Shown piece after piece: positions 36,900 through 49,497 of a DNA stretch of 64,000 bases. The position numbers and the translations under genes were made by a program. The notes beneath the pieces were generated by a model. It searched no databases. It was not told the origin of the DNA and saw nothing but the letters and a program-made list of their open reading frames with translations. Position 1 is the stretch's first letter, and every line of letters starts with the position of its first letter. Source of the DNA: Klebsormidium nitens (taxonomy: Eukaryota > Streptophyta > Klebsormidiophyceae > Klebsormidiales > Klebsormidiaceae); NCBI GenBank assembly GCA_000708835.1, contig DF237266.1:39314-103313 (forward strand), read 5' to 3'.

Positions 36900-37506
36900 G
36901 TCACCGCTTCCCGCAAGCTTATCATACACCTGCGATAATGCGGCGATTGGTGGGGCTAGTGCTAGCTAGGGCCAATCCAGCCAGTGCAGAAAAGTGAGCT
37001 CTGCATAAACTTTGTGGCTCCTTGGGATGCTGCAGGCTGCACACTTGCAGCGTGGACGGCGACTTGTGCGACACGTCAGGGAGTCAGACAGGCTGGGATA
37101 ATGGTTGAGTCTAAGGAAGGACAGTGCTTGTCAAGCATGACACAAGGTTTTTAGAAGATAGGAGGCCAGAAGTTGTTTGATGTGCGGGTGACAGGACCAA
37201 CTCTACCATCGCAACTCTCTGCAAGCATTGTATTACACAATTCACAGACTCCCTGAGGTTTGAAGCAAGGGAACAATTCAAAGTAAAGACTGGTCTGACT
37301 TGCTCAGATTTACATCTTCGCCAATTGCCAGGTGTTCAAGACCGACCGTGCTTCTCTACAAGGAGAAGCTCCCTCTGAATTGTTTTGAGTCATGCCACAG
37401 CATTCTGCACTACGACGCCTCCAGCCTGAAGGCCCCCAGCTCAAAGTCAGCAAACCACATTGCCTACAGACACTGCATGATGGCCTTAAGATTAGGCTAA
37501 AAAGGC
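36900..37506. other. Intergenic region
   Basis: No protein family signal was seen. If the exon at 36678-36899 is real, its next exon should lie here, but I could not find it. Confidence 0.4.
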
Positions 37507-37851
37507 TCAATCCTGCATGAATTCTCCCAAAGCACACTTCATCACGGCAGCATGCAAGCTGGCACCGCTCACCAGCTGCAAAGCCCCCAGCACTTGGTAG
37601 TCCTCCAGGTAGCTCCCTGCATTGCACGATGCGCACTCATCAAAGCTCTCTTCCACAGCCCTCACGAAAGCCGGCCAGTTGTCGAGCTGCTTCTCAATTG
37701 CGTTGGGTGTGTGGACGGGAGTCTTCACTTGCGCTCCTGCAGCATCCAGCGTATCTTGGGCGTTTGGTCTTGGCACGAGCACATTGGTTGCGCTGGCGGT
37801 CCTCTCCATTGGAGGCCGGAGGCTCACTGCCCTGCCAAGAGTCCCATTCAT
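37507..37851 (-). CDS. Hypothetical protein, 114 aa
   Basis: A single open frame on the minus strand, from the ATG at 37851 to the TGA at 37507-37509. I do not recognise it. It has a Pro/Ala/Thr-rich N half (VLVPRPNAQDTLDAAGAQVK) and a helical C half with acidic residues and two close cysteines (EESFDECASC), ending LGEFMQD. There is no signal peptide or membrane segment. Residue use looks more protein-like than the plus-strand frames covering the same bases, which are Cys/His-rich shadows. It could be the 3' exon of a longer gene. It is divergent from the DCC gene. Confidence 0.35.
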   Translation of the reverse strand: MNGTLGRAVSLRPPMERTASATNVLVPRPNAQDTLDAAGAQVKTPVHTPNAIEKQLDNWPAFVRAVEESFDECASCNAGSYLEDYQVLGALQLVSGASLHAAVMKCALGEFMQD

Positions 37852-38300
37852 GAAAGCGTAACGTGCTGGCTTTCCCGGGATTCAAAGTGCAACTAGGTAC
37901 CTATGAATCTGATGGACTTCACAACCTGGCGCCTATGCTTGAACCTGCATCGTTCATGCAGATGATTTTGCCACCATGCTTTGATTCTGTCCCAAATGAC
38001 GGTCCACAGATCTACGAACCCTAACTTTTGAATTGACCCCTGTCTAGATTGTGTATGCCTTGGAAAGGAAGATGTGCGGTCCGATGAGTGATCCAGAGGT
38101 CAGGATCAAGCCACGTCAAAACTTATCGGCTTCAGATTCCAAACGGGGTGGAAGTGCTGATTTTAGGGTTTGCTCGAGCTTCGTGACAAGCTTGCGCACA
38201 GTTTCTTCTGACAGTGACAAACTTTTAGTCCTCCACGCACAATCTTTTACTTTGACTAGGACTATTACTATCAGCCGCTTTCCATCTGCGGAGCAATCCA
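37852..38300. other. Divergent intergenic region (unknown ORF / DCC gene)
   Basis: About 450 bp upstream of both reading frames. No specific element could be assigned. Confidence 0.45.
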
Positions 38301-40613
38301 ATGGGTAGCCAGGCGATGAGCGGGAGGGTATCTCAGCAGTTGGCGCGGAGCTTCAGCTTGCTGCAGAAACATGGGTCGGGGTCTTTGACTGCCAGGTCAG
38401 GTGTTCGAAGACTGTATGGCCATAATGCTGCAACGCTCTTACAGAAGCAACCAAGATCATCAAGAGCAGAACCAAACGCGGCAAAAAGTATAAACGTAGG
38501 TAGAAACTCAACTCCGAGGAGCGAGAAACTAGATTGGGGGCCCTTGTATCCATTGGCGGGGCTTAGGGAGAGATCGGAGCTCATTGGTGGAGATTCACAA
38601 CGGGCGGGCTTCAGCGCCCGAGCTTCAGCAGAAGCCCAGACGGTGGCGAGGGACAATGCTGAGGTGGCGAGCGCGCCGCTCCCGGTGGAAGAAAAATGGG
38701 AAATCAAGATGCTTTATGATGGAGAATGCCCATTGTGCATGCGTGAAGTGAGCACACGAGACCCTCACTTGGAACAGGGAACTCAGCGGAAAGTATCATT
38801 GGTCATTGGGCTTGACCACATCCATAGAGTAGAATGGCTGTAGTCTCAGGTAGCTTACTGTTACCCCGCCCTTCGTGATCAAGGGCAGCCATGAAAGAGG
38901 CCCCTTGTGAGGTGTTCTGGCGTTGCTTTCCAAACTGGCCTTGCATTAATTCTCCAGGGCGAAAACTGCTCTACCTGTTTTTCGAAAGGGCCGAGCGTCT
39001 GAACGAAGTAACGAAGGCTACTGGTTGAGTTCCTGGAACGCTAGCATCTAGATGCGGGGGACATCCTTGTCGGGTGGACGATCATGAGATTGACTAATGT
39101 ATGAGGACGTTCCATTGAGCGCACACCACTTTTCCTACCACCACAAGATATCTTAAAGAACTTGAAAATGTATGAATTGGAAAAGCTGAAACTGTTCCCT
39201 GACAGAACCGTCGCTCCTTGCAGGTTGACATGTTGCGGAAGCGGGATGCCGGGAGCGGCAAGATCAACTTTGTGGACATTGCATCAGACAGCTATGACCC
39301 GTCAGAGAACGCCAACATTGATTTCGAGGCAGCCATGGGCAGGATACACGGAATCCAGAGGGATGGGACAGTAGTCACAAACGTTGAGGTATGGGCCAGC
39401 CATGAACTCCTCGTAGGTCTTGGCTTTGTCGGATGTTTCTTGATCTTGTTAGTGAATGCAATGTCCGTCACTTGCCACTTGTGGACTCGTTGTCGGTGTT
39501 GACAGGTCGCAGCCTACATACAGCCGCACTTGCTTGTCCTGGCGCACTTACGAACTTGACTTTCTGTACACGACATGTGAACTAATGGGGATTGGGAGCA
39601 ATTTCGAGCAAGGTTTATCACCTTTTAAATCTGATGTCGACCGTCCTTCTCCGCAGTTTTTGAACGCTGGTTTCAATTGATCACGTGGAGCTCGACGCAC
39701 ATGCTTGGTACATTTTAACCTATGGCAAGCTGGCGCAAATCAAATCTGTGTGCTACTTCGGGAATACACTGATCATTTACTGATTCCTGTAAAAGATTAG
39801 TGGACCAGAACCGCTCGAGCTTGGACCTGAACACTCTTTCTGAAGGCTACTTGGGACTCGTTGACCAAAGTAAAACGGTCTGCATCGCAAAGATACAAAG
39901 CGTTCCAGACCGTGGCAAGTGATTCCGTCTTTCACAGGTTTAATGTTGTCCAGGCTTCGGCCCTTGTATCGCCTGCACAACTGAGCAACCGCTTTGCCTT
40001 GCAGGCCTTTCGAAAGTTCTACGAGGCTGTCGGTCTTGGCTGGGTGTACGCAATCACGAAGAACAAGGCCGTGTTGAAGGCAGCAGACGCGGTGTATGAT
40101 GTCTGGGCCAAGTACAGGATGCAGGTTACAGGGAGGCCGCCGATTGAGCAGGTCCTGGAAGAAAAGAGGAAGCGGCAGGTGAGAAATTGCTCGCGGCACA
40201 GCTCTTCTGTACCTTGAATCTTCGGCCGACCTCCTCTTGGAAACAACTTTCTCCATGTTCTCGGTGGTCTTTCATGTTATCCTCTGACGGAGTGCGTCCT
40301 AAGTTCTCCAAATTATCTTCGGTTGCATTGATGCTCCCCACCGTGCTCGGTGCTCGTCTTCCGTTGGACCGAAAAGGGGCTTCTTCAGATGGACGAACTG
40401 GAGTATTGTTTGGAGGGCGGCCTTCGAGTCAATCTCCGAGGACAGCCATGCAACTCACGAGCAAATCACTTGCTAATTCTATTCGAACCTGGACTTTGAA
40501 AGAACGGTCTAGTCGCTCGGGTTTTGACGAAGTGCGTTCCTGTGTCCCTGTCGCAGGAACAGCTGAAAGGAGCCAGCAAAGATCGATGTCGGATGGACCC
40601 TACCGAGTTTTAG
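38301..40613 (+). CDS. DCC-family (DUF393) putative thiol-disulfide oxidoreductase
   Basis: Exons 38301-38747, 39224-39388, 40005-40178 and 40557-40613 give 280 residues, all joined in phase 0. The family hallmark is MLYDGECPLCMRE at the end of exon 1. Its Cys143-x2-Cys146 pair follows the DG of the DCC family and is the presumed redox site. Next come KINFVDIASDSYDP, an IHGIQRDGTVVTNVEAF segment and AVGLGWVYAIT. Residues 1 to about 130 are rich in Ser, Arg and Ala and likely include a plastid or mitochondrial presequence (inference). Length and architecture match the plant DCC protein At5g50100 type from memory. The tail is basic and lacks a membrane segment. Two Met codons (38301, 38316) could start translation; the first is used here. 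The biochemical substrate of the plant members is not known to me. Confidence 0.9.
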
Positions 40614-41610
40614 AAACGTAATCAGCGATAGCACTATAACCTCATTCATGAGCTGCTAGTATGAGAAGCTTGTCACGCTGACAGCCGTGCTTATTCGAAG
40701 ACTACAGTCAGGCCGATGATCGTGCTTTCTGAGGAGAAATAAATGAAGTCGCTCGGAGATCGGTCATTCAAAAGTACAAGCGAGTTCTAAAGATTTCTCA
40801 TGTTGCGAACGGGATTGTCAAGCCAGTAATGCAGATAGTTCCTCGTAGCGGCGCGCGCAATTAATATCAGTTGTCACCATTATGACATGCAAATCGCGGA
40901 CAAGAGGTCCAATACAGAGAAATTCTGCATGTCGAGTTTCGAGTCCGGCCCGCAGGGCCATTGAATGATTGCATGATTTTATTGATGCCTCGAGTCGATC
41001 CCCGCCTCCTGGCATCAGTGGCCGATTATGACGGTGGCAGCGCCGCGCGCCGTGCTTGCATGCTTGCGCGGCTGGACCCAGCATACTGTCAGAGCGCGGC
41101 GCGGCCGGGTCATGCACACCATGATGCATCGCGTGCGTGCGCATGTAATTAAGCAGACGGCGACGTGCCAGCCACGTGCGCACGGTGCGCCCCAACTCCG
41201 GTTGGAATCAGCTAGCAAGAAAATGTCAGTGACTGTGACGCGCGACGGTGTACAATGCGGCTTGAGCTTGAAGCAGACCATATATATGCAAGGCCGATGT
41301 GAGTATGCATGTCGTCAAGGCAGGCTCGTCCTCTCAGTCCTTAGTTGAGTCATCCTGGATCCGGCCGATTGAAGTTGTACTAACAATTACGTAGCTGCCT
41401 GCAAACTTCTTGAGCTGAATGTGGCCGGCCTCCTGCCAGGCGCTGTCGACACGTGCGGCAGCTTTGAACGGCCGCCCTGTCCTTAACTTGCTAGTGCGGT
41501 CACCCTGCCATCATGCAGACGATGATCATTACCATCCGTTGAGCTCATGTTGTATGAAGGAGCCTCACATCTTGAAAGCAACTAAGGGTTAGGGTGGATA
41601 CGCTCTATAC
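40614..41610. other. Convergent intergenic region
   Basis: About 1 kb between the 3' ends of the DCC and SRT1 genes. It includes a short telomere-like agggttaggg at about 41586-41595, too short to be meaningful. No gene was seen. Confidence 0.5.
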
Positions 41611-44600
41611 CTAAGCAGGAATTCGAATTCGATTTAGTTCGTCATGTTTTCGTTTTGAATCTGCTCCCAGACGCTTGGATGCCGCAGCAGTGCCAATGCG
41701 TTCCCCACCCGTTTTCGCCTCTGCAGACTCGCATACCGCATCCGTCTTCCTGCCACCTTCGACCTTACCAATCAGATCACAGTCGACTCGAGCGGCAGCA
41801 ACTTCCTCGCTTCCAGTACCTCTAGCTATGCGCGCACTCGAACCAGCGCTTCCCAAACGGGCGTCTGAACCCGACCTATGATCTACGACGTCAGTAATGA
41901 TTGCGTACTCCGTTTGCCACTGGATCCCTAACGAAGCGCCCCTGTCTTGGCGTACGGATGTCACGAGCACGGTTTCGGACGCTTCCTCGACCATCGTCCG
42001 GAGGTCCTCGGACGTGTTTATCTGTTCCGTGCTCTCGGAATCCTGTACAGCGCATGGATTCCAGGGGCGTCAGGCAAGAAACGAGAGCAGCGCTTGCCTG
42101 CACTTTGTCGTGGCCTTCGTGCACGATGAGTAGAGCGATCCTAAGCGCACGTTCAGTATCTCAGACAGGCAACGAATAGTTCTGCTGTCCCCTAAAGGCA
42201 AACCGCGTCTTTTGCCTATCAGCGGCTGGGTGCATCAGAAGGGTTGTTACACTTGAGCGCGAACAGGGTCCAACCAAGACGACCGGAGCCTGATCAGGCT
42301 CGGGCAAATGTCCTACTGGTTCCACTGCCCAGATTTAGCAGCTGCTAAAGGTGCCGAAGTCGGTCGGGGTCTCGGGCAAAGACGGGTCGGGTCGCGAAGT
42401 GCCCGACCTGAGGGGCATCAAGTTCCGTGCAACCCGATCGAGAATTTTTGCAGCGTGAGGTCAGCTGGAGGTCCGATTGATGGGTCTCAAGCGGAATTTT
42501 GATAAGAGAGTCTCAACTGTAACAGCCATTTCAATCGAGAAGCGTCCGCTTACGGGGTCCAAGTGCAGCCGGTAGTCCAGAGTCACGTGCCTCGCCGCTG
42601 TGCCTTCCACAAACTCCACGTCCACTAACAGGTCCTCAAACGCGGCGTCGCTCTTGTCGGACCTGCAGTAAACATCTCTATTCGGATCATTCCCGCCGCT
42701 TTCTATCTTTTTGAGACCGTCTTCTCAAAGGGCAGAACATCAGCTCTCAAAAAGATTTCTTTTGGTCGAAAGTGCAAAAGTAGAGTACAACCATTTCGGG
42801 CAAGGTTCTGTAAATTATGCGGCTGCCGACTTTATCCTAGTGCGTAAACAACCAGCTCTTGTGAGTACCGAGAAAGTCTCGTTTACGGCAGGGAAAGGGA
42901 TAAAGTGAATCAACGCAGCACATGAGAAATTGAAGCTCCCGACGATCATCTACTGAGCCGAGTGTTGAAGGGCGGTTTAGCATGAAGTGGGCTCTCCAAT
43001 CTGGATGAGTGCAAACATAGGGATAAAAAATACACTCTCTCCACCAAGATTGACAACGGCTCATCGTGGCGCAATGGCGCGCTGAAAACAGTGTCCAGTT
43101 TCTAGTGAGCCCAGTTTCAGAAAGAACAGAAAGACGTGAACGGAGAGAAGGCGTGAGGGCATCGGCGCTCACCCTTTGAGCTCAAACTTTGGCCCCGTCA
43201 GTAGCTCGACTCGGTGTTCGGCGGAAAGAAAGGTCACCTGCATCGAGACTTCAAAGCGTGCTCTTCTTCCGCATCCGCTGACGTCAGAGTGAGCAAAAGG
43301 ACTATGGCATGAAGGTTTGCCTTTCACCTCGACTCGATCCAGAGCTCGTGCGACGTGCTGGAGGTCCACACGTCCAGGTGCAAAAATTTGCTTAAGACGT
43401 CTGACAGAGAGGAAGCCCGGAGTTGCCATCGTTCTCGGGAGTTTTAAAAAGAGGTCAGTAGCCAGCTGTCTTTCAACAGCCACCAGCTAGTCATGAGCAA
43501 GAGAAGCCAAGTTCGTTACCTTAGGCGAAGGTCTCAAAACGAGTCACCGGCGTACTTGCAAGCTTATCAGACAGCCCTCACCATATATTTGACTTGCTCT
43601 TTGGAGGCTTCGAGTCTGTAGGAAAGATTTTCCTGCGCGCTTGCAGCATGCCGCGCAACTTATAAAGGCCTACCTTCGCGTGCTTGACAAACTGGAGGGG
43701 CCCTTTCGGCCCGTGCGAGCTGCGCAGCGATAAAACCCATCTGCGATTGGATCCCGTCGCTGCGATCACAAAAGCCCGATCTCAAAGATTGTCTGAAATC
43801 TAGAGCAGTCCTAGTTAAACTCCAGCAACTTGATGCCGAGAATGAAGTACAACTGTCACCCAGTCGTTGCAGCCTGACATGCTATGCGGTGCGTTGTGAA
43901 CTTCAACTGAAGCTCTCACAACAAGGGGTAATGTCGCGCCCTACTCAGAACGAACCATAGGGACATCTACCAAGCTTCCCTTACATCTCGGCTCAAGTGA
44001 GCGGGAGTGCGCGTTCTCTGCCTCTGACAATATCAGCTTGAGAGGGTTTGAGCGCCCGACGTTTTGCGTGGCAAGTCGAGTCTTTAATGCCTGCGGGGCG
44101 GTCTTCATTCGTTGGAGCAGACGAGACAAAGGAAAAGGTCCTCACGCGAATGCTTGAGACTGTGCGCAACGACCAGCCGGTCTATTCGCACGTAAGGCCG
44201 AACGTCGAGATTCAGTGTCCGCATGACACCCCTCATAACCTGCACGCAGAGAACAGCTTTCTTGATGCAGATCGAACTCCTGCGTACCCTTACGTATATC
44301 ATCGAATAGTTGACCCGCAAACGGCGTCGTCTTTTACTGTTTCTCCTGAAGATGGTGCAGACGAGATGCATATAAGACTCGCTGTCCAGTCCTGCCGTGC
44401 CGAGGCAAAAAATCTGCAATCTGTGTTGCAATGGGCTTCGATACGGTGAAGTGAGAGCCGTTATTTCCGCCAGACCTTGGGCAACAAGCAGGATTTGGCG
44501 TTTTAATCCGAGTGCACATTACAGATTGGACGAAGATACAGCAGCTAGCAGCGTGCGTTTCCCAAGCGAGACAGAAAGCAACTCTGCTTTTTAACACTGT

Positions 44601-47600
44601 TTGCTTCGAAAGGGGAGAAACTCCAATCATTCCGTTCACCTCGTCTGCTTTAGCGTGGATCACGAGCGCAGCCTTCTTGTCCCGGGGGGTAGCCTGAAGG
44701 TTGACGATGACCACTTTCCCGCCCCCCGGAATGCATTTGAACGGCATGTTGCGAGCTGGGACGATCTGCAAGCTGGGGAAGAGTGCGAGGGTCATGAAAA
44801 TCCGGTATGAGCATCTTACGTCAGACGGCTCATGACGACATACTGACCGAGTAGTCCGCAGGAACGACTGCCGGGGTATTCCTAGGTCATCATTTCCGCA
44901 CGGCCGAAAAGCACGGCGACTGCTCCCGAACCTCCCCTACCTTCCCCGCTCCTCATTCTCAACCTTCCTCTACCAGAAATCGCTCCAAGGAAGAGCAACG
45001 AAGAAACAACCTTCCTTTAACATAATGCGGCACCAAGGAAGAGCAACAAAAAGAACCTTCGTTTACCAGAAAACGGCTCCACGGAAAGCAGCAAAAAAAG
45101 GCCTTCCTTTACCAGAAAACGGCTCCAAGAACAGCAACAAAAGGCGAAGAGGTCGGCTTGCGGATTGTAGCGCACCTGGTTCCCAGGCACAGCGCGAGAT
45201 CGGCCTCTTTGGAGTGGCGGTCGGCCACGGCTACTTCGTCAACCGGGAGGGCGTCCTCCCAGTCGAGCACGCTATCTTTTAGACGGCCCTCACAGCCGGC
45301 AACCGAGCACCGGCGGCCAGTGGACTTGAGCCCCACGGTCTCGAGCTCAAAGTCGCGGACGTATCTGAAAGATCGGCACAAGAATTGTGGACGGGCTGTT
45401 ACTTCTTACGGTTTCTGAAAGCGAAGCAAACGTCTTCAAGCGTGGACGCCGATGAGCTTCAAAACTTACACAACTTACTGAAAGCAAGGTAGCAGAAAGC
45501 GTCCACGTAAAGGCTGCCATAAATGGAGCCGTTCATTTACGGAAAGGGCTACGGATCCAAAGAACAAATGAGTCAGACGAGTCGGGAAGCCCGAGACTCA
45601 CTCTGCGCCGCACTTGGGGCAGACCTCCCGGAAGCAGTTGCCGTGAAGCTCTGCCAGCTGGCGCCGGGGGATCCCCGAGCGAAGGTGCAGGCAGTCCACG
45701 TTCTGCAGGGTTGGCGACAGCAGGAGTGAGGTCTCGGCCAGCTTGAAAGTAGCTGACAGTGAAGAGTTAGGTAAGCCCACGGACACAGAACAGCCCCATG
45801 GAACACAGCCAAGTCGACAGATAATCTAACGAAGGTCTGCGATTTCTGGAACCCTCTCATGTTCAGGGGTTGGTGATTGGGGTTCGAAAGCTCCACAATG
45901 AAACACTTACCCTCGGATTCACTATCAGTGCAAGGGCAACTTCGGCCTTGGTACAGACTAACAAGTCGAAAGACCGAAGTCTCAAAGCGAGAGACAGAAA
46001 GAGCCCCTGTAAATTCGCTAAAGATAACTCGTTGTCCTGCTGACACACCAAGCATCACCTATTAGCAATCAAGCGCCATAAGGTTTTGCGCAGGGTAATC
46101 CAGGCCCAAGTGTCATCGAGCTCCTAACCTGGCTGACAATGTAGTGGACTTTGCCGGCGTCCACAAGGGCTTTGAGGGCCATGTGCGTGTAGCTGGGGCG
46201 TGCCTGGGCAAAGGAACACGTGGCCTGGGGAATGGGCTTCCCGGTCGACTGCACATGTGAAAAGAGAGAGCAAAGCTAAATATCACGAGCGAAGCCCAAT
46301 TGCGATGTATGATTTGCAAGCAACGCACTTGAGGATCGTTTGTCCGAGTCCAAACTCAGTGACAGGAAGCGAGTCGTTGGTTTTTATTTTGTGATTGGCA
46401 CCCCATCAGATCGAACTTCGTACAATAAGGTCAACTTGAGGAGACATGGTACAAGGAAGACCTGCGCCTTTCCCTGATGAACTGATGACTCATGATTGCA
46501 AACCGAAGAGAGGATGCTTTTTAGAAAGTTGACCCACTTGGAGGGTCCAGATGCCATTTGGTCCGCGGAAGTCGGGTATTCCGCATGATGTCGAGATGCC
46601 GGCCCCAGTGTACACCACCATGTGTTTACTCTGCAAGCAAGCAGATCGGAATCACCGCCTTTAGAAGGACATGGCTGGTCTACGAACCTACTGGATGCCC
46701 TCCATAAACTTTTGTCTCGTTGGCCGTTTTGAGAAAGATTTAAAATGTCAGCAACGATTTTGAACATGCGTAAACGGACACCAGGGGAAGCAACAGTCAC
46801 TTTGTGAACGAAGAGTTCTCGATTGGGATATACTCCAATACTCCAGGCAGAGCCTCTTTAGGGGGATCCTCAAGCAATTACAACATGCAGCACCCAAACG
46901 AGAAGGTCTTTCGTCTGATCCACGCCTGAAACTTCTCTGATCCACAAGCTGTCCTTAAGAGTAAAGGAGACAGTTTGTGGTCAGCACAGGATGACACTTA
47001 GTGCTAACAAAATCTTCCGCCGAAAAAGTGACCAGCTTACATTCCGGATAAGCTCCGCAAGCTCCTTCACCTGCAAAAACGAAAGCAGATAGATGGTCTT
47101 CTTCCACTTATGGTGAGGTGGGCTTGATTGTCCTGGACTTCTAGAAATGATCGAGCATCATAAGATAACATGGAGTAACATGACTGCGGTGAAACGCTGA
47201 TTGTGCTGTAGAAGCAAACAGTCCAAGAGCAATTCGTTTTACTTTCATTTTTGAAATCGTTGAAAATTGTTTGCTGATAAGCGCCATATCACTGTCAGCT
47301 GGCATACTCTGCAAATACTTCAATTTGATAGAAGACTACAAACAACCTGAATATTATGCCAGAGCAGAATGAAAGTCAAAGCATTGCCTTTCAAACGCAG
47401 TGGCATCAACCCAATAATCCAGATGCTTGATTTGAAAAGTAAGCGACTGATGCAAACGGACAAATCCACACTTACTGCTTTTCACCACCATATTGAAAAG
47501 CGTCATACAAGTCTTCTTGTGCCTGCCCAATCATTTCTGTCCTCACCTTGGCCTCGACTTCGTCCTGTGCATCGAATTTTTCTGCGGCGCCAAGCTTGCC

Positions 47601-47651
47601 AAGAAATGATGCATCTCTGTATGAGAGCTTCTCTGCATATCCCAGCGACAT
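41611..47651 (-). CDS. SRT1: Sirtuin deacylase, SRT1/SIRT6 class
   Basis: Class IV NAD-dependent protein deacylase, a chromatin histone H3 deacetylase in plants and animals. Twelve exons: 47651-47547, 47070-47041, 46630-46538, 46248-46129, 45702-45602, 45364-45176, 44772-44640, 44239-44146, 43759-43674, 43237-43173, 42662-42554 and 42021-41611 (511 aa). [10 protein letters not shown] is the exact plant SRT1 start. NAD-binding motifs are [19 protein letters not shown] and NVDxLH. The catalytic His is H136 (ELHGN), and zinc ligands are C144/C147 and C169/C174. Later motifs are [18 protein letters not shown] and [13 protein letters not shown]. The plant-specific C-terminal domain (about aa 290-511) follows, with [11 protein letters not shown] and a Lys/Arg-rich end. 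NVDGLH of homologues is NVDCLH here (C120). Exon 2 is only 30 nt. The 44773-45175 intron carries a minisatellite. Divergent from the cathepsin X gene. Confidence 0.96.
44961..45150. repeat. Four-copy ~47-bp tandem repeat (intronic minisatellite)
   Basis: Units begin at 44961, 45008, 45054 and about 45101. Each has an accttc-type opening (the last lacks the leading A), a taccagaaa-cggctcc core (diverged in unit 2) and an A/G-rich end around agcaac. The array fills about half of the SRT1 intron 44773-45175 and stops 26 bp from the exon whose last base is 45176. Confidence 0.9.
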
Positions 47652-49497
47652 GTTCAAGAGCAGCGGAACAAGGTCAGCTCTTTATGTAACATGAGCTTGG
47701 CCCATGTGGACTAAGGCACCCACATTTGCTGTAGATTGTTTGTAAGCCTGCGTCTAATTGGAACACCTTATCACACTGCGAAGGTACTTGCCAAAACTTG
47801 TCATTGATGCAATTGTAGCCACACTCCGTTGGGTTCTCAATCTTCTCGGCCAGCTTGCAGGTCCCAAATCAAAGCTTCTCAATATCGTCAGTCATTAATC
47901 ATAGGGAAGAGCAATGCTAAATGACACTGAAGTGAAGCAATGCCATTGCAATCTGCCAGTGCAATGCTGGCAGCGTTGGTTGGTCCCACTCAGAATGCCG
48001 CATGGCCAAAATTCCTCCATTTTGATTGGGCCGCGTGTCACTTATATAGAGGGGTCGCGATCGCTTCAATTTAAAATTGATGCAACGTCATTTAGTCGTC
48101 ACTCTTGAATATAGCTTCATCGAACGGCTCAAATGACTTGCATAAAAATATCGGACGGTTATGGAGGCTTACTTAACCCATATGAGGTACGATCGTATAA
48201 CCTTGAATATATGAACACACTGATAAATTCTTTTCATATTCTATTTCTCTATTTCTCTCTTTCTCCCCGTTTATCTCCTTTTCCTCCTTTATCGTTTGGC
48301 TGTGAGTGGGACCCACCTGTGATTTGTACAACTTCTACACAGACCCGCGCAAAATTCATCGACCTCCGTCGGACGCCTTTCAAGTTTCGCTAGGACACAA
48401 TTCTTGTTCGAATGACCGCCGGAGCGTACAGTAACGCACACATGTGTACACCGAGTGCCCGGGGGCGAGGCTTGGGCCCGGGGCAATTGAACCCGGGGTG
48501 TGCTTTTGGACGCTGCGTCACAGTTCGTTGAGCACACGTGGAACACATGGCAGAAAGCCGCCAATCAAAGCTTGTGAGAACTGCCACCATCGACAAGCAT
48601 TGAGCAAGCATTGCTCCCCTCGTTCAAGGCTCCAGTTGATTGCTATAGTGCCTCCAAAACCTGTCAAATGCTGACGTCATAATTCCGAAAAGCGAAGACA
48701 TACGTCATCCTAAGCCCCGAGTTGATTCGACTACGATACTTTCGTACAAAACTTAGGGTTATAAAATCCTGACGTCATAAACCCTAATATATACTAACTT
48801 CAACTGAGCGCAGCTGTCGAGCTGTGCGCTGTTGAGCTTCGCGCTCTCAGTGCGTCTTCGCAACTCTTCGCCTCTTCAAAAAGAGTAGCTTTCTCCTCTT
48901 CGCTACGACCTTTCTACCTCTTCTTCCTATTCATGTGCTGTGTTTCTTGCAAAGAAACGCCGCAGGGACGCGCCCCCAAAGCTGCGCCCTGCTGCCCCCT
49001 TTTACCTCTCGCTTTGCTTGAAAAAGAAAGAAACGAAAGCCCTACGAATGTCCTTCCTATGCTAGCTTGCAGTGCAGGCTTGAGTGCTTGGCTGCCATGC
49101 AGTTGTCCGAGTCACGGTCGACTCAGCGCATGACGCAAAATGGCAGGGGCCCAGTGACATCAGCGAAGTGAAGGTCGCTGCCTACGTCAGCATACCTTAA
49201 ACGAGAAATGCGGCCGCCCTTCGCCCCCTGCCCGATTCAGTATCTCTTGCTGTCTCGAGTGGACCCGATACGGTAATTTGCGATACCCCCCAAGTGGCAT
49301 GACACATCCGTGAGCATTGTTGTGAGCATTCGTCGTGCTGGTCACCTTTCAATTTCGTCTCTGTCCAGAGCTCTGCAAGTTCAAAGCTTGCAGGAATTTT
49401 TCCTTGGGTCCTTGACCCTGTCACGGGGCTGGGTAGTCTACAGGCGAATCAGGAGGATTCAGGACTACGTCCAAGATTCTTGACAAACTCTGCCTCA
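47652..49497. other. Divergent intergenic region (SRT1 / cathepsin X)
   Basis: About 1.85 kb shared upstream of two start codons. It contains a near-perfect inverted pair of telo-box-like elements around a TGACGTCA palindrome (48753-48786), another TGACGTCA near 48670 and a pyrimidine-rich stretch at 48230-48300. No protein-like frame was seen. Confidence 0.6.
48753..48786. promoter_or_regulatory. Inverted telo-box pair flanking a CRE-type palindrome
   Basis: The sequence ttagggttat (48753-48762) faces ataaaccctaa (48776-48786), with TGACGTCA at 48770-48777 between and partly overlapping them. In plants AAACCCTA (telo-box) and TGACGTCA (bZIP site) are common promoter elements; that they act here is inference. 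The site lies about 710 bp upstream of the cathepsin X ATG. Confidence 0.45.

Noticed and set aside
41586-41595. agggttaggg, telomere-like
   Set aside because: Only about one and a half repeats, not an interstitial telomere array.
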